DNA from: Centrapalus pauciflorus
Taxonomy: Eukaryota > Streptophyta > Magnoliopsida > Asterales > Asteraceae
Length of the DNA stretch: 64,000 nt
Reading direction: 5' to 3'
Assembly (NCBI GenBank): GCA_020465985.1
Contig: JAANYP010004831.1
Coordinates: 1 to 64,000, forward strand
The notes under the pieces were generated by a model. That model was not told the origin of the DNA, did not search any database, and saw nothing but the letters and a program-made list of their open reading frames with translations. Positions 1 to 10,026 of the stretch are shown piece after piece (the first letter of the stretch is position 1; every line of letters starts with the position of its first letter). Both the position numbers and the translations under genes were made by a program.

Positions 1-480
1 GGAACTGAGTTTAAAAATCATATCCTAAACAGTTTCTGTGAGTCTAAAGGTATTACAAGGCAATATAGTGCACCCAGAACACCACAACAAAATGGTGTAG
101 CTGAAAGGAAGAATAGAACTTTAATAGAGGCTGCTAGAACCATGCTAGCTGATTCCAAACTGCCAATGACCTTTTGGGCAGAGGCAGTCAATACAGCTTG
201 TTATGTGCTGAATAGGGTTCAAATTGTTCAGTCACAAGGGAAAACTCCATATGAGTTATTCCATCACAGAGTTCCCTTAGTAGCCTTTCTAAAATCTTTT
301 GGTTGTTCATGCACTATTCTTCACACTAAAACTCACTTAGGAAAGTTTGAAAGTAAAGCTGAAGAAGGTTTCTTTGTAGGTTACTCTACTCAAAGCAAAG
401 CCTATAGAGTATATAACAGTGTGTCTAAAACCATTGAAGAAAAGTGGCCAATGTTGAGTTTAATGAAAAATCACTGCTAA
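1..480 (+). pseudogene. Ty1/copia integrase, C-terminal part (copia a)
   Basis: This is the 3' part of a copia integrase, which inserts retrotransposon cDNA into the chromosome. Frame 1 is open from the first base of the window. It begins GTEFKN, the sequence after the second catalytic Asp, followed by YSAPRTPQQNGVAERKNRTL (residues about 20-40), which carries the catalytic Glu, and then FWAEAV and the GYSTQSKAYRVYN block typical of the copia integrase C-terminus. The frame ends at 480. The expected continuation is readable in another frame from about 440, so a frameshift is likely. The N-terminal zinc finger and first Asp lie outside the window. No RT or RNase H follows before the extra ORF at 576, so either they were deleted or this copy is non-autonomous. 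Family assignment is firm; lineage is not. Confidence 0.9.
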
Positions 481-575
481 ATGTCATTAGCCACTGGTCC
501 TAATTGGTTGTTTGATTATAATTTCTAGACTAACAAATTTTCTGATTGGCTTGTTTGTAGTATACTGCAGAACTG

Positions 576-2707
576 ATGAAGACAGTGTTGAAGCGCCGAA
601 CACAAAATACCCATAGGCACACTTTCCCATCCATTAAAAGACTTTTAAAACCTAGTGCCAATTTTTTGAATGTGGATGTCCCATTGCCCTCTGCAATGCT
701 GGGCATCAATCCAACAAACAGAGGAGAGGGTCCTGAGCAGGCTCAGCCATCCATCACTGCCTCACCCCTAGGACCCCAACCCACTCCTCATGATACAAAC
801 ATTCCATCTGCTCCTTCTTTTACACATACATCCCCACCCCCCACACTCCTAAAATACAAAAGACAAAGGGTTTCAGGAGCTCCTTCCTCCTCAGCCCAAG
901 CACCAGTGCCAAATATCCCTGTGCAGGAGGACACTTCTGCACAGAATATCCAAAGGGAACCCACTGAGGACTCTCCCACCCTCAATTTGGAGGTGGACAT
1001 TCCATTAGAGGATGTCCTTATGGGATTTGTGGCTGACACTACTGATGTCTCTGCACAAGAGGCACAGGCCAGTGTCAACATATCTAAGACCACAGCCGTG
1101 GCAACAGAGGGTGTGCAAGCACCTTCTGGAAGTCCCCAGTACCAAGAACAAAGGGGCCCAGATGTTTCTACCTCTGGAATTCCTGCCAGTGATAGATCAC
1201 AAATACCACTATCATTTGAAGATCTTGAGGCTAGTCTGCAACTCATGGCATTGACGGATCAACAGCTGAAACCTGTTGTAGCCATATTGGAACATTATAA
1301 GTCCATTATTGCTGCACAGGGGGCACAAATCACAGCTCTGCAACAGACTATAGCAGCCCAACATCAGCGATTGGATTATTTTCATCAAGGGTTCACACTT
1401 TGTGGAAATAAGATTATACAGCTTGAGAAGATGGTTCGAACCCTGTTTGCAAAGGTTTTTGGTCCACCTGGCCAAACCAATTCATCCAAAAAGGGGGAGA
1501 ATCAGGAGATCCCTCTTTCAGTCCAAACAGCTTCAACCTCCCCTCCAACAGTCCCAGTTTCTAGGCTAACAGTCCCAACAGCTACTCAAGCTGTTAGCCT
1601 AGAAACTCAAGCTGCTCCCATCAGGACAACTGGAGTTGTCATCAAAGAAGGTTTTCAGGCTCCAGTAATAACAGTCTAATCCATAGCATCAGCTTCCAGA
1701 GATAAGGGTAAAGGCATTCTAATTGAATCTCCAAAGATTAAAGTCTCTTCTAAAGAAGCCCAGGTTGTTCATGATGCTGAATTAGCAAGGAAAATAGCAT
1801 AAGAACAGGATGAACTCTTAGACCAGCATACTCATGATCAAATGAATGATGATGAAACCTTAGGTGACTATCTAAGAGGGTTTGTGGTCAAGCAAAATAA
1901 GAAGAAAAGGAAAATGCCAACAGGGCATTCAAAGGCAGAACACAGAAAATTTTTGATAAACTTCTCTGCATCAGTTGGACTATCAAGAGTAATGGCTCAG
2001 TCATGGCCAACAGAAAAGCTTCAGGCCTTATATGACAAGGAGAAAGAAAAACAGGAAGCAGCCAAAGTCTCCCAGCAAGTCCAATGCCAACAAGAACTAG
2101 TTCAAGCTGCTGCTAGTGATCCTCCTCCTCAAACAAAGATTGATCAGGTCAAAAGAGTGTTATTTGAACAACAGCTTCAAAAGGCAATAGAAATTGAAAA
2201 TTGGATCAGTATGACTTCTCCAAATCGCCTATTAATTACTTGTATGCTAAATCAATGGATGACATTGATTTGGACTATCATTTTGTAATCAGAAGAGAGG
2301 CTGGTCCAGAAGAAGAATATAAGAGCCTAGCTCATATGGCACAAAGGCTAACCAGAGATGATCTGACCAAAATGCAACATATTGGAACTGTTAGCCATTC
2401 AAGATCTCAATGTGTCTGGGTTCAAAGAAATGTAAAGGATCTTAGAAGCATTTTTGATCCAGAGTCTAGAAGAGTGGAAATATAAGCTGCTAAGGAGATG
2501 AAGATTGTACAGGTTGATGTATATGCCAAATCAATGACATATAGACTCAAACTCGCAGACGGATCCAGCAGGTTCTACAATTTTGAATTCTTTAATCTAC
2601 CAAAGGCTTGGCTACTCCAAATAAGCTCAATGAAGATTCACTGTGATAAAGAGGAGTTAAAGAAAGATTTCATAAAGGCAATAAAGCAGAAACTTTCACA
2701 ATTGTAA
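576..2707 (+). pseudogene. Extra ORF of copia a (unknown function, decayed)
   Basis: Function unknown. It lies in the position of Sirevirus env-like ORFs, just before the PPT and 3' LTR. The first part (576-1679) is rich in Pro, Ser, Thr and Gln and contains NRGEGPEQ and FTLCGNK. The C-terminal part (about 2150-2707) is charged and looks globular (VKRVLFEQQLQKA, FVIRRE, LTRDDLTKMQHIG, FYNFEFFNLPKAW). The nearly intact homologue on the minus strand at 61915-64000 shows the damage here: in-frame stops at 1677 and about 1800, a frameshift near 2195, and a stop at 2483. I see no signal peptide or membrane segment, so calling it an envelope would be unsupported. The first 40 or so residues of the open frame may belong to the integrase-RT linker rather than this protein. 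Confidence 0.7.
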
Positions 2708-2800
2708 GTTTTTGGATGCCTTAGTTTGTAAATAACAGTTTTACTTTGTTTTATTTCCTTATTTGTATAGAAACATAAACTCTTGTGTAAAGAATTTAAG

Positions 2801-2812
2801 TTAGGGGGAGAT
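2801..2812 (+). other. Polypurine tract of copia a
   Basis: TTAGGGGGAGAT directly precedes the LTR start TGTTGGGAAATA. This is where second-strand DNA synthesis would be primed. The same arrangement occurs, inverted, at 61814-61826 beside copia e. Confidence 0.85.
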
Positions 2813-3576
<764 letters not shown>

Positions 3577-4696
3577 GTTTTAAATCTTTTAATAAACCTA
3601 ATATATATGTTGGAACCAATTCTAAATAAATTAAATAACGGGTAACAAATTAAATAATTATTCGCATTTATATTTATGATTAATATCAATTATATGTTAT
3701 TACCAGTTATTAAAAGATTAATTAAATTAATACTAACCATAACCTAAAAATGGAATAAATATATATAAACGACTTAATATTTAATTAAGGTTCACTTATA
3801 AATTAATTTAAAGTTTCATTGAGATTATAATAAATACACTAAAATTATATGCAGTTGACTACCGATTAGAGTATACAGAAAATTACATAATTAATTATTA
3901 GAACACCGATTCGATTAATAATAATTAATGAAAAATTTTAAGTTGAATAAACAATAATTGTAAACCGTACTTAATAATTATTAAATACTAAAGTATGTCT
4001 TAAATAAGATAGTGGAACTCGTTAGCTAGAAGACCAACCTAGCTAAGTTCTATCGAATTCCTATCTGAAGTTCGTTCTTATAGATCAGATCGATTCTTAG
4101 CAGATTTAGTTTGTCGTTGTGTTTCGCTAAACTGCTACTAAGGTACGGATTCCGTGTTTCTTTCAGTGTTACTCTTGAGTTGTTCAATGTGTGATTTTTA
4201 TGCTAATAATTGACAGTCGAATTTTTATATATCGTGCCACTTTCCTTATTGAAAGCAAATGTCATTTTTAAACGCTTGTTAAACATTTGTGAAAAATATA
4301 TTTTTAAAAACAGTTATTTTCATGGCTTATTGTGAACGTTGATATTGCCTTGTGAAATGTGACCCTTTTGTATTGAAATGATTATTAACTTTGAGATGTC
4401 TATCGGTGCCTTTTTGTTATGCTTGAACCGTACTGAGTGAAATACATGTGGAGGTACCACAGGCATGTCATTGCGGCACCAATGGCTTGACACTTCCATA
4501 ACAGTGTGATCGGTTACGATGTCTCCCTTTCGTTTGAGATTATGATTCATGGTTGATTGAGATTATGTTTGCTCGGGAATGAGCTTTTGATTATTTTAGG
4601 GGGGCGTATGGATGCTACCTATGCTATTATGTGTTTCGCGGATGCATAGTCTAATGCCATACACTCCTTCCGACCAAATGCACATAGTTATCATCA
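3577..4696. other. Unassigned AT-rich stretch
   Basis: No coding region is visible. 3580-4000 is very AT-rich. 4020-4560 has LTR-like texture, including CGGATTCCGTGTTTCTTTCAG near 4146 and a CACAGGCATGTCATTGCGGC-type segment near 4458. It is probably an old LTR remnant, but I could not find both ends. Confidence 0.35.
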
Positions 4697-5968
4697 TCAG
4701 TGTTGAGTGTTGCGATGCAATCCTTGGCCATCTTCAAACTTCATTTCTTCGTTGATCATCTCTTCATCAATGAACTCCACACCATCATCTTCAAAACTTA
4801 CAACCAAAGTTTCTCCATCATCAAACTCAATCTTGCCTATTCCTTTCACACTTGCAACATCTTCAAACATCCATGCTTTGGTTCCAATATGCATAGTCTC
4901 TTCCTTTGGCAACTCCCTTGCTATCATTCTGCTCGTACCCTTACAATCCTTAGCCTTTGGTACTTCCACATTGCTGGAATGGTTTTTAGCCACTTCATAA
5001 TAGGCTTCTAAGAGACTTAAGTGTGTTGCATAACACTCTTCCAAATTTTATGCATAATCAATTGGGAACCCCATTGCATGGGCTACATGTTTCCATTTTC
5101 TATTGCTTACTACATGGGTATGTCCACCCAAACCTCTTACATGTTTCCATTAATCAACACAGGCATTGGTCTTTCTGTTATTTCCAAATAATCTTTATAA
5201 AACCATTTTACTACCTTTTTAAAATGGTTTTTGACCAAATCCTTGCATTCCTCAATTATTTCATATTCATTCAGCATATCTAGAAAACCAACTAAGCTTT
5301 CAAACTCATACCTCGATGGCACTCGTGGTACATGATCAACGTGTTCCTCAAATGTATTCTCTTGATGATAAAGACAAGCACTATAATGCATCACATCTTT
5401 TATGGCCTTCTTTTTGACAGCATGTATCTTATCTTGTTCATCCTTCATTTTGAAGTTGTAGTCATCGTCTTTTGAATCATCAAACATCCTTTTTACTTCA
5501 CAAGTTGTGCACTGAAATTTCACTTCATAACCTTGTTGCGATAATTGGTTTAAACTTAGTGTGTTTAAACCAATGTTGGGAACAAAGTAAAATCTTGGAA
5601 TCACAAATTTTGTGACTCGATCTAAACAGACATATCTCCTACCCCTTTACCAATTAAACCACGTTGCCCAATTCTCCTGTTGCTGCCTTGAATTTATCGA
5701 ACAGGTTTTTGTTGTGTTTCATGTGTCTCGAATACACATTAGTAACATACAAAATATTGTTCCAATTACCCTTTTCAGATCCTATGACTTGCCAATTCCT
5801 TGAAGGTACTACAGTATCGAACAAATGCACAGAGGCCTTACTGGTTATCGTCTTATCTTCGGTTTTCTTCTCTGCCACATGTTTTCCAGCCTTGATTTCG
5901 AGTCTTTTGTTTTTGTTTGTGCAGTTCCAATAGGCATGTCCTCTTTTAACACAAATGAAACATCTTGA
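4697..5968 (-). pseudogene. Copia-derived CCHC knuckle + protease-like + ARID/BRIGHT-like fusion
   Basis: Read on the minus strand. First comes a gag-type zinc knuckle CFICVKRGHAYWNC (5921-5962, CX2CX4HX4C), in frame with what follows. Next is a retropepsin-like segment (about 5880-5500) ending FYFVPNIGLNTLSLNQL, which resembles the copia protease/pre-integrase block. The catalytic DSG position reads as VTNVYSRHM, so it looks catalytically dead. Then comes an ARID/BRIGHT-like DNA-binding region (about 5230-4980): KWFYKDYLEITERPMP, RGLGGHTHVVSNRKWKHVA, AMGFPIDY, EAYYEVAK. The region after it (to 4697) is acidic. There is a frameshift between 5654 and 5604, another near 5130, and a stop near 5050. 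The primer site and LTR at 6152-6486 lie upstream on the same strand. I recall similar CCHC-ARID proteins from Asteraceae; function, if any, is unknown. Confidence 0.65.
5921..5962 (-). other. Gag-type CCHC zinc knuckle
   Basis: Encodes CFICVKRGHAYWNC, with correct Cys-X2-Cys-X4-His-X4-Cys spacing. It is in frame with the protease-like region below it. Such knuckles bind single-stranded RNA in retroelement Gag. Confidence 0.8.
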
Positions 5969-6151
5969 TCACTTTATTTTCTTTGTGTTCTTCGCACCAG
6001 TGTTCTTAAATTCTGATCCTGCTTTCAGTTCATTCAGTTCCATCAGTTCCAATTTTTGAATCACATCCCTTTTCCTTTGTTGCAAGAAATGATCATTTAT
6101 AAACCCTCTTGTTAAAAGTCTGTATTCTCGATTCACAGGTCTTCAGGATCC

Positions 6152-6170
6152 CCCTGTTGCTCTGATACCA
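6152..6170 (-). other. Primer-binding site (initiator Met tRNA type)
   Basis: The minus strand reads TGGTATCAGAGCAACAGGG, the standard plant copia/Ty3 primer site matching the 3' end of initiator tRNA-Met. It directs minus-strand cDNA priming for the element containing 4697-5968. Confidence 0.85.
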
Positions 6171-6175
6171 TTTAT

Positions 6176-6486
6176 TGGGTATGCCATGATCATTTCTTTT
6201 GTTGCAAAACCAATTTCGAATATGCAGACATGATTTCTGCAGAAAGTTTTCGTGATGTGTGTCCGAAATGCAGAGAGAAGAAGACAGTTTACAGAAACTA
6301 ATTTTATTAAACAAACACACATTTATTTACAATAGATGTCATCCTATTTATATGTTATGAATCGGTGCCTTCTAACTATCATAACTGCTCCAAAATCACA
6401 CCTCTTTGAAGCATTTGCACCATTTCATTTAGACTTAAATGTCTGAACTAACTAACTGTCCGGTTTATATATTTTTTACCGAAACA
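6176..6486 (-). repeat. 5' LTR of the ARID-bearing copia-like element (ends approximate)
   Basis: On the minus strand the segment runs from about TGTTTCGGTAAAAAAT to CATACCCA, just upstream of the primer site. A TATA-like CATATAAATAGG lies at 6343-6354 (minus) and a TTAATAAAATT-type poly(A) region follows near 6300. No second copy is in the window, so the outer end is a guess; it could extend to 6491. Confidence 0.55.
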
Positions 6487-6500
6487 TTACATTAATAATT

Positions 6501-6501
<1 letters not shown>

Positions 6502-6578
<77 letters not shown>

Positions 6579-6595
6579 GTGTGTGTGTGTGTGTA
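6502..6595. repeat. Compound microsatellite (AC)n-(AT)n-(GT)n
   Basis: An (AC) run (6502-6530), an (AT) run (6531-6576) and a (GT) run (6577-6595) together form one long near-perfect palindrome, because AC pairs with GT and AT with itself. Confidence 0.95.
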
Positions 6596-6697
6596 TAGTA
6601 TGTTTATGTCTGAATGTGCTGATGAGTGATGGAAACAGAAGTAATATCAGTAGCAGCAGGGTGCCTATGCTGTCAAAAGTGGAAACTAACAGCAGCA

Positions 6698-6698
<1 letters not shown>

Positions 6699-6768
<70 letters not shown>
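6699..6768. repeat. (AT)n tract flanking the TIR element, left side
   Basis: AT dinucleotide tract ending exactly where the left terminal inverted repeat starts (6769). Another AT tract starts at 17498, right after the other inverted repeat. Confidence 0.95.
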
Positions 6769-6770
<2 letters not shown>

Positions 6771-6989
6771 TTGAGATTCAATTGAGAACTTTTATGCATC
6801 GAGAACCTCGAGTAACTTTTGTGCATCGGATAATCTACGAAGGGTGCACAAAGGGCATTTAGGAAAAACTAAAGATATGATAATTAATTTATTTCTAAAA
6901 ATCATTAAAAGATAATTAGGAGTTACATTTTGAATTAAAATCTCATATTAACTACATTCCTCATTTTCCTCCCCATTTCTCTCTATCTC

Positions 6990-7020
<31 letters not shown>

Positions 7021-7126
7021 TCCTTTCTCTCTAATTGTGTTCTTCATAATTTTCATAGTGATGATGATTTGAAGACGAAGATTAACGATGAACAACGATG
7101 ATGATGAACATGAACAAGGGATGCAA

Positions 7127-7372
7127 CCGATGATGAATATGAAAAACACGATGCATAGATGGATGATGAACGATGAATAATGATGATGCATAGATGGATG
7201 ATGAACAATGAGGATGCATAGATGGATGATGAACGATGAACAACAAAAAATGATGATGCATAAATGGATGATGAACAATGACGATGCATAGACGAATGAT
7301 GAACAAGTTGAACATGATGCATAGATGAATGAAAAATATGAACGACGAACACGATGCATAAATGAATTTGTG
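7127..7372. repeat. Imperfect minisatellite with GATGCATAGATG units
   Basis: About seven imperfect units of 28-42 bp, each starting near GATGCATAGATGGATGATGA. One further unit appears on the far side of element A at about 17168. Long minus-strand ORFs over this block are repeat artefacts. Confidence 0.85.
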
Positions 7373-7617
7373 TTTTTTTTTGTTAAATGCGTTGTAACAA
7401 CCTAACTTTTGATCTAGTCTTAAAATTCAGTATATTGATCCGATAATGTAATATTATTACATTATTTGAATTATAATTTAATTAAGTTATGAAATATTTA
7501 ATTAAATTATATAAATATTTATATTATGAATTAATAAATTATTAAAGATAATTAAATAAAAGAGAGATAATATACAAAAATGAAAGTGGGTTAACTAGCA
7601 AATATAACTAGATGAAG

Positions 7618-7626
7618 TATATAAAC
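7618..7626 (+). promoter_or_regulatory. TATA box of element A LTR
   Basis: TATATAAAC followed about 30 bp later by a CT-rich tract (7652-7685), a common plant promoter/leader layout. The same site is seen in the A 3' LTR (near 14930) and both B LTRs (near 53073 and 60273). It implies a short U3 and a very long R-U5. Confidence 0.65.
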
Positions 7627-7820
7627 GAGATTTATTATTCATTAATCATTTTACTCTCTCTCTCTCTCTACACTCTCTCTCTCTACTCTGCCTCTAACTT
7701 CTTTCTAAATTATCTCCTAAACCGACCGTCCGATTATCGAGTTTTGTACGTCATTGAAAATATCTTGAAGAGTTCTATCCGAATCCGCTATCTCCTACGT
7801 GATTTCATACGAAATTTGAG

Positions 7821-8348
7821 GTAAAAATCGATTTCTTAAGTTTTTATATTTTTCGGTTTTAAGAACAAATTCGAATTTATTTATTTTGCATGATTAAAGT
7901 TAATTTAGCCTAAGTTTTTAACTAGATTAAGTATGAAATAAACGAACCTAGGCTTAATACTCATCATATTCGTGATTTATGGCTTTGAAATTCATGTTTA
8001 AAGCTGTAAATATGAACAAATTCGAGAATGCCAAGAACAAATTCGAAAATACATAGAACAAACTCGAAATTTAGTTAAATTCGAAAATATATTCGAATTT
8101 AACCCAAAATCAAAATAAAGGATTTGAATTTGGTTATATAGTTCGAATTTAATTATAGGTTCGAGACCCTCATTCGAATTTAATCTCATTTTCGATTTGT
8201 GTCTATATTGGAATTTATGTCTTTGACTTTAGCCATAAATTCGAGATACCTACTTTTGAATTTGTCTTTGGTACAAATATAACATTTGAAATTTAACCAT
8301 ATAATTGAAGTTAATGTCTTCGAATTTAAATACATATTCGAATCTATG

Positions 8349-8416
<68 letters not shown>

Positions 8417-8558
8417 TTGAATATTTGAATTTAATATATTTAAATTAGTTTACATATTCGAATTTAATATATAAATTCGAAACCCACTTCCTAAATTCGA
8501 ATATATTGAATAAAATACTTGGTCGACGCATAAAATTAACAAGATAATTAGCAAAATG

Positions 8559-8613
<55 letters not shown>

Positions 8614-9474
8614 TGATCTTTTGAGAATATTAATAAAACAAAGAATGATTTATGAATAAACAAGTTATCAGAATCAAATATAATAAAGATTTAAAGACTG
8701 AAAGATAATGATGTTGATATGATTTTGACACGATAAATTCTGGACAGGTTCAGTGAAATTCTGAACAAAGATTTAAAGATTTATAAAGTGGGTCAAAGAT
8801 TTGATTTGACAGAGAACAGATTGAGATAAAATCCTGAGATAACTCAGGTGGCAGATTTTACATCTGTTTGATAGAGACCCAACACTGTGAGTTATAGATA
8901 TTCAGACTTAGCATGCTTGAAATTCCGGTTGAGATATATTGTTGATGCTAGATAAATTTGACATTCATTTATCAGCTGGATTGTGACCTGTGCACACCAT
9001 GGATGGGTGTTGCCCAGCAGATCATGATAACTATTTGACTTATCACTTCATATGACATTATATTTACAGTTCATTTCTGACATTGCTTTGAGATTATTGC
9101 TATCATGACTTGATTACGTATGCTTCATCATTGCATATACTTGACATATTGATTCAGCTTGATTAGCCCTGATTGGTCTATTGTTCTAGACCTGGCTATT
9201 TCACCAGTTCTATTGAACTTGGTAATGACCTCCGATGTTCCCCACGTTGATTTACTGGTAGCTAGCCCAGTATGTGGCTGATCCCCACGATTTAAGCGTG
9301 AGCGTGGCCTGAGCATCATCCGACTATATGACTTCTATGTCTCAATCATGAGGGCTGTAGCGGCAACCAAGACATATCACGCTAGATTGATGATCCGCTT
9401 GACATGCATGTTAATTTGAAAATCTATTTATTCACTAAGCATTGCTTACGGTTGCTACATTAACATTTTTACAG
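7821..9474 (+). other. Candidate leader intron in element A 5' LTR
   Basis: Donor TTTGAG|GTAAAAATCG at 7821; acceptor TTTTTACAG|GAAAAGAC ending at 9474. The segment ACTAAGC-ATTGCTTAC upstream of the acceptor and GAAAAG after it recur in B (54802) and in unrelated-looking element C (19288, 29517). In the A 3' LTR the acceptor is mutated to ACGG. Splicing is inferred from sequence only. Confidence 0.55.
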
Positions 9475-9830
9475 GAAAAGACAAAGGAAAGTCACCTGCC
9501 GGACCTAGTTCTTAGGTCTTACACACTCAAGACAGAAGTTTCATAGACCTCTACTCAGCGATCCCATTTTGGTACTAATTGGATGACGATATTATGGTGA
9601 TCTGGGTAGATTTATCTTGATTGTGTGATGATATGAACAACATTAGACTTGTGCCCTTTATAAGTTTAATTTGAAAACCGTAAAACTGTATTAAACTTAT
9701 CTTAATATGTTTGTACTGTAATTTAATATTCCGCACTTAATTACTCTATCTTAGTTTGATTGATATCGTATTGCATGATGTGGGACCTAGACTCGTGACT
9801 ACCGCCTCGTAAGGGGTGGTCTTCACAGGA

Positions 9831-9844
9831 TGGTATCAGAGCCC
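9831..9844 (+). other. Primer-binding site of element A
   Basis: TGGTATCAGAGCCC three bases after the LTR end, matching initiator tRNA-Met type sites. Confidence 0.9.
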
Positions 9845-10026
9845 GTAGTTTGAGTGAATCAAGTATTACGTAAGTATACTTGGTCTCAAACTGAAGCAAT
9901 ACATATGTATCAATCATGTAGGTGGTTTGAACTGAAATAGGATGTACAGACTATTAGGATGGGAAAAAGGGTACATAGATCTAAGTCTATAAACTGATAG
10001 TTAATTGATTTTAATTTTCAGTTAAG

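Larger units (their letters stand above)
7393..9827 (+). repeat. 5' LTR of element A
   Basis: 2435 bp, from TGTAACAACCTAAC to GGTCTTCACA. It contains a TATA box about 225 bp in, a CT-rich leader, a candidate leader intron, two (AT)n tracts (8349-8411, 8562-8609) and many TTCGAA-type words. The 3' LTR differs by scattered substitutions and by AT-tract lengths. Confidence 0.93.

Noticed and set aside
4320..4550. 76-codon minus-strand ORF
   Set aside because: No homology or context; lies in probable LTR remnant.
6961..7359. His/Ser/Ile-rich minus-strand ORFs
   Set aside because: Produced by the GATGCATAGATG minisatellite, which is open in several frames at once.
7127..7372. CRISPR-like array
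   Set aside because: Units are adjacent imperfect repeats without unique spacers, in plant DNA.
7612..7824. 70-codon ORF repeated at 14921
   Set aside because: It is in the leader part of the A LTRs, covers CT repeats and is absent from the B LTR; at most an upstream ORF.
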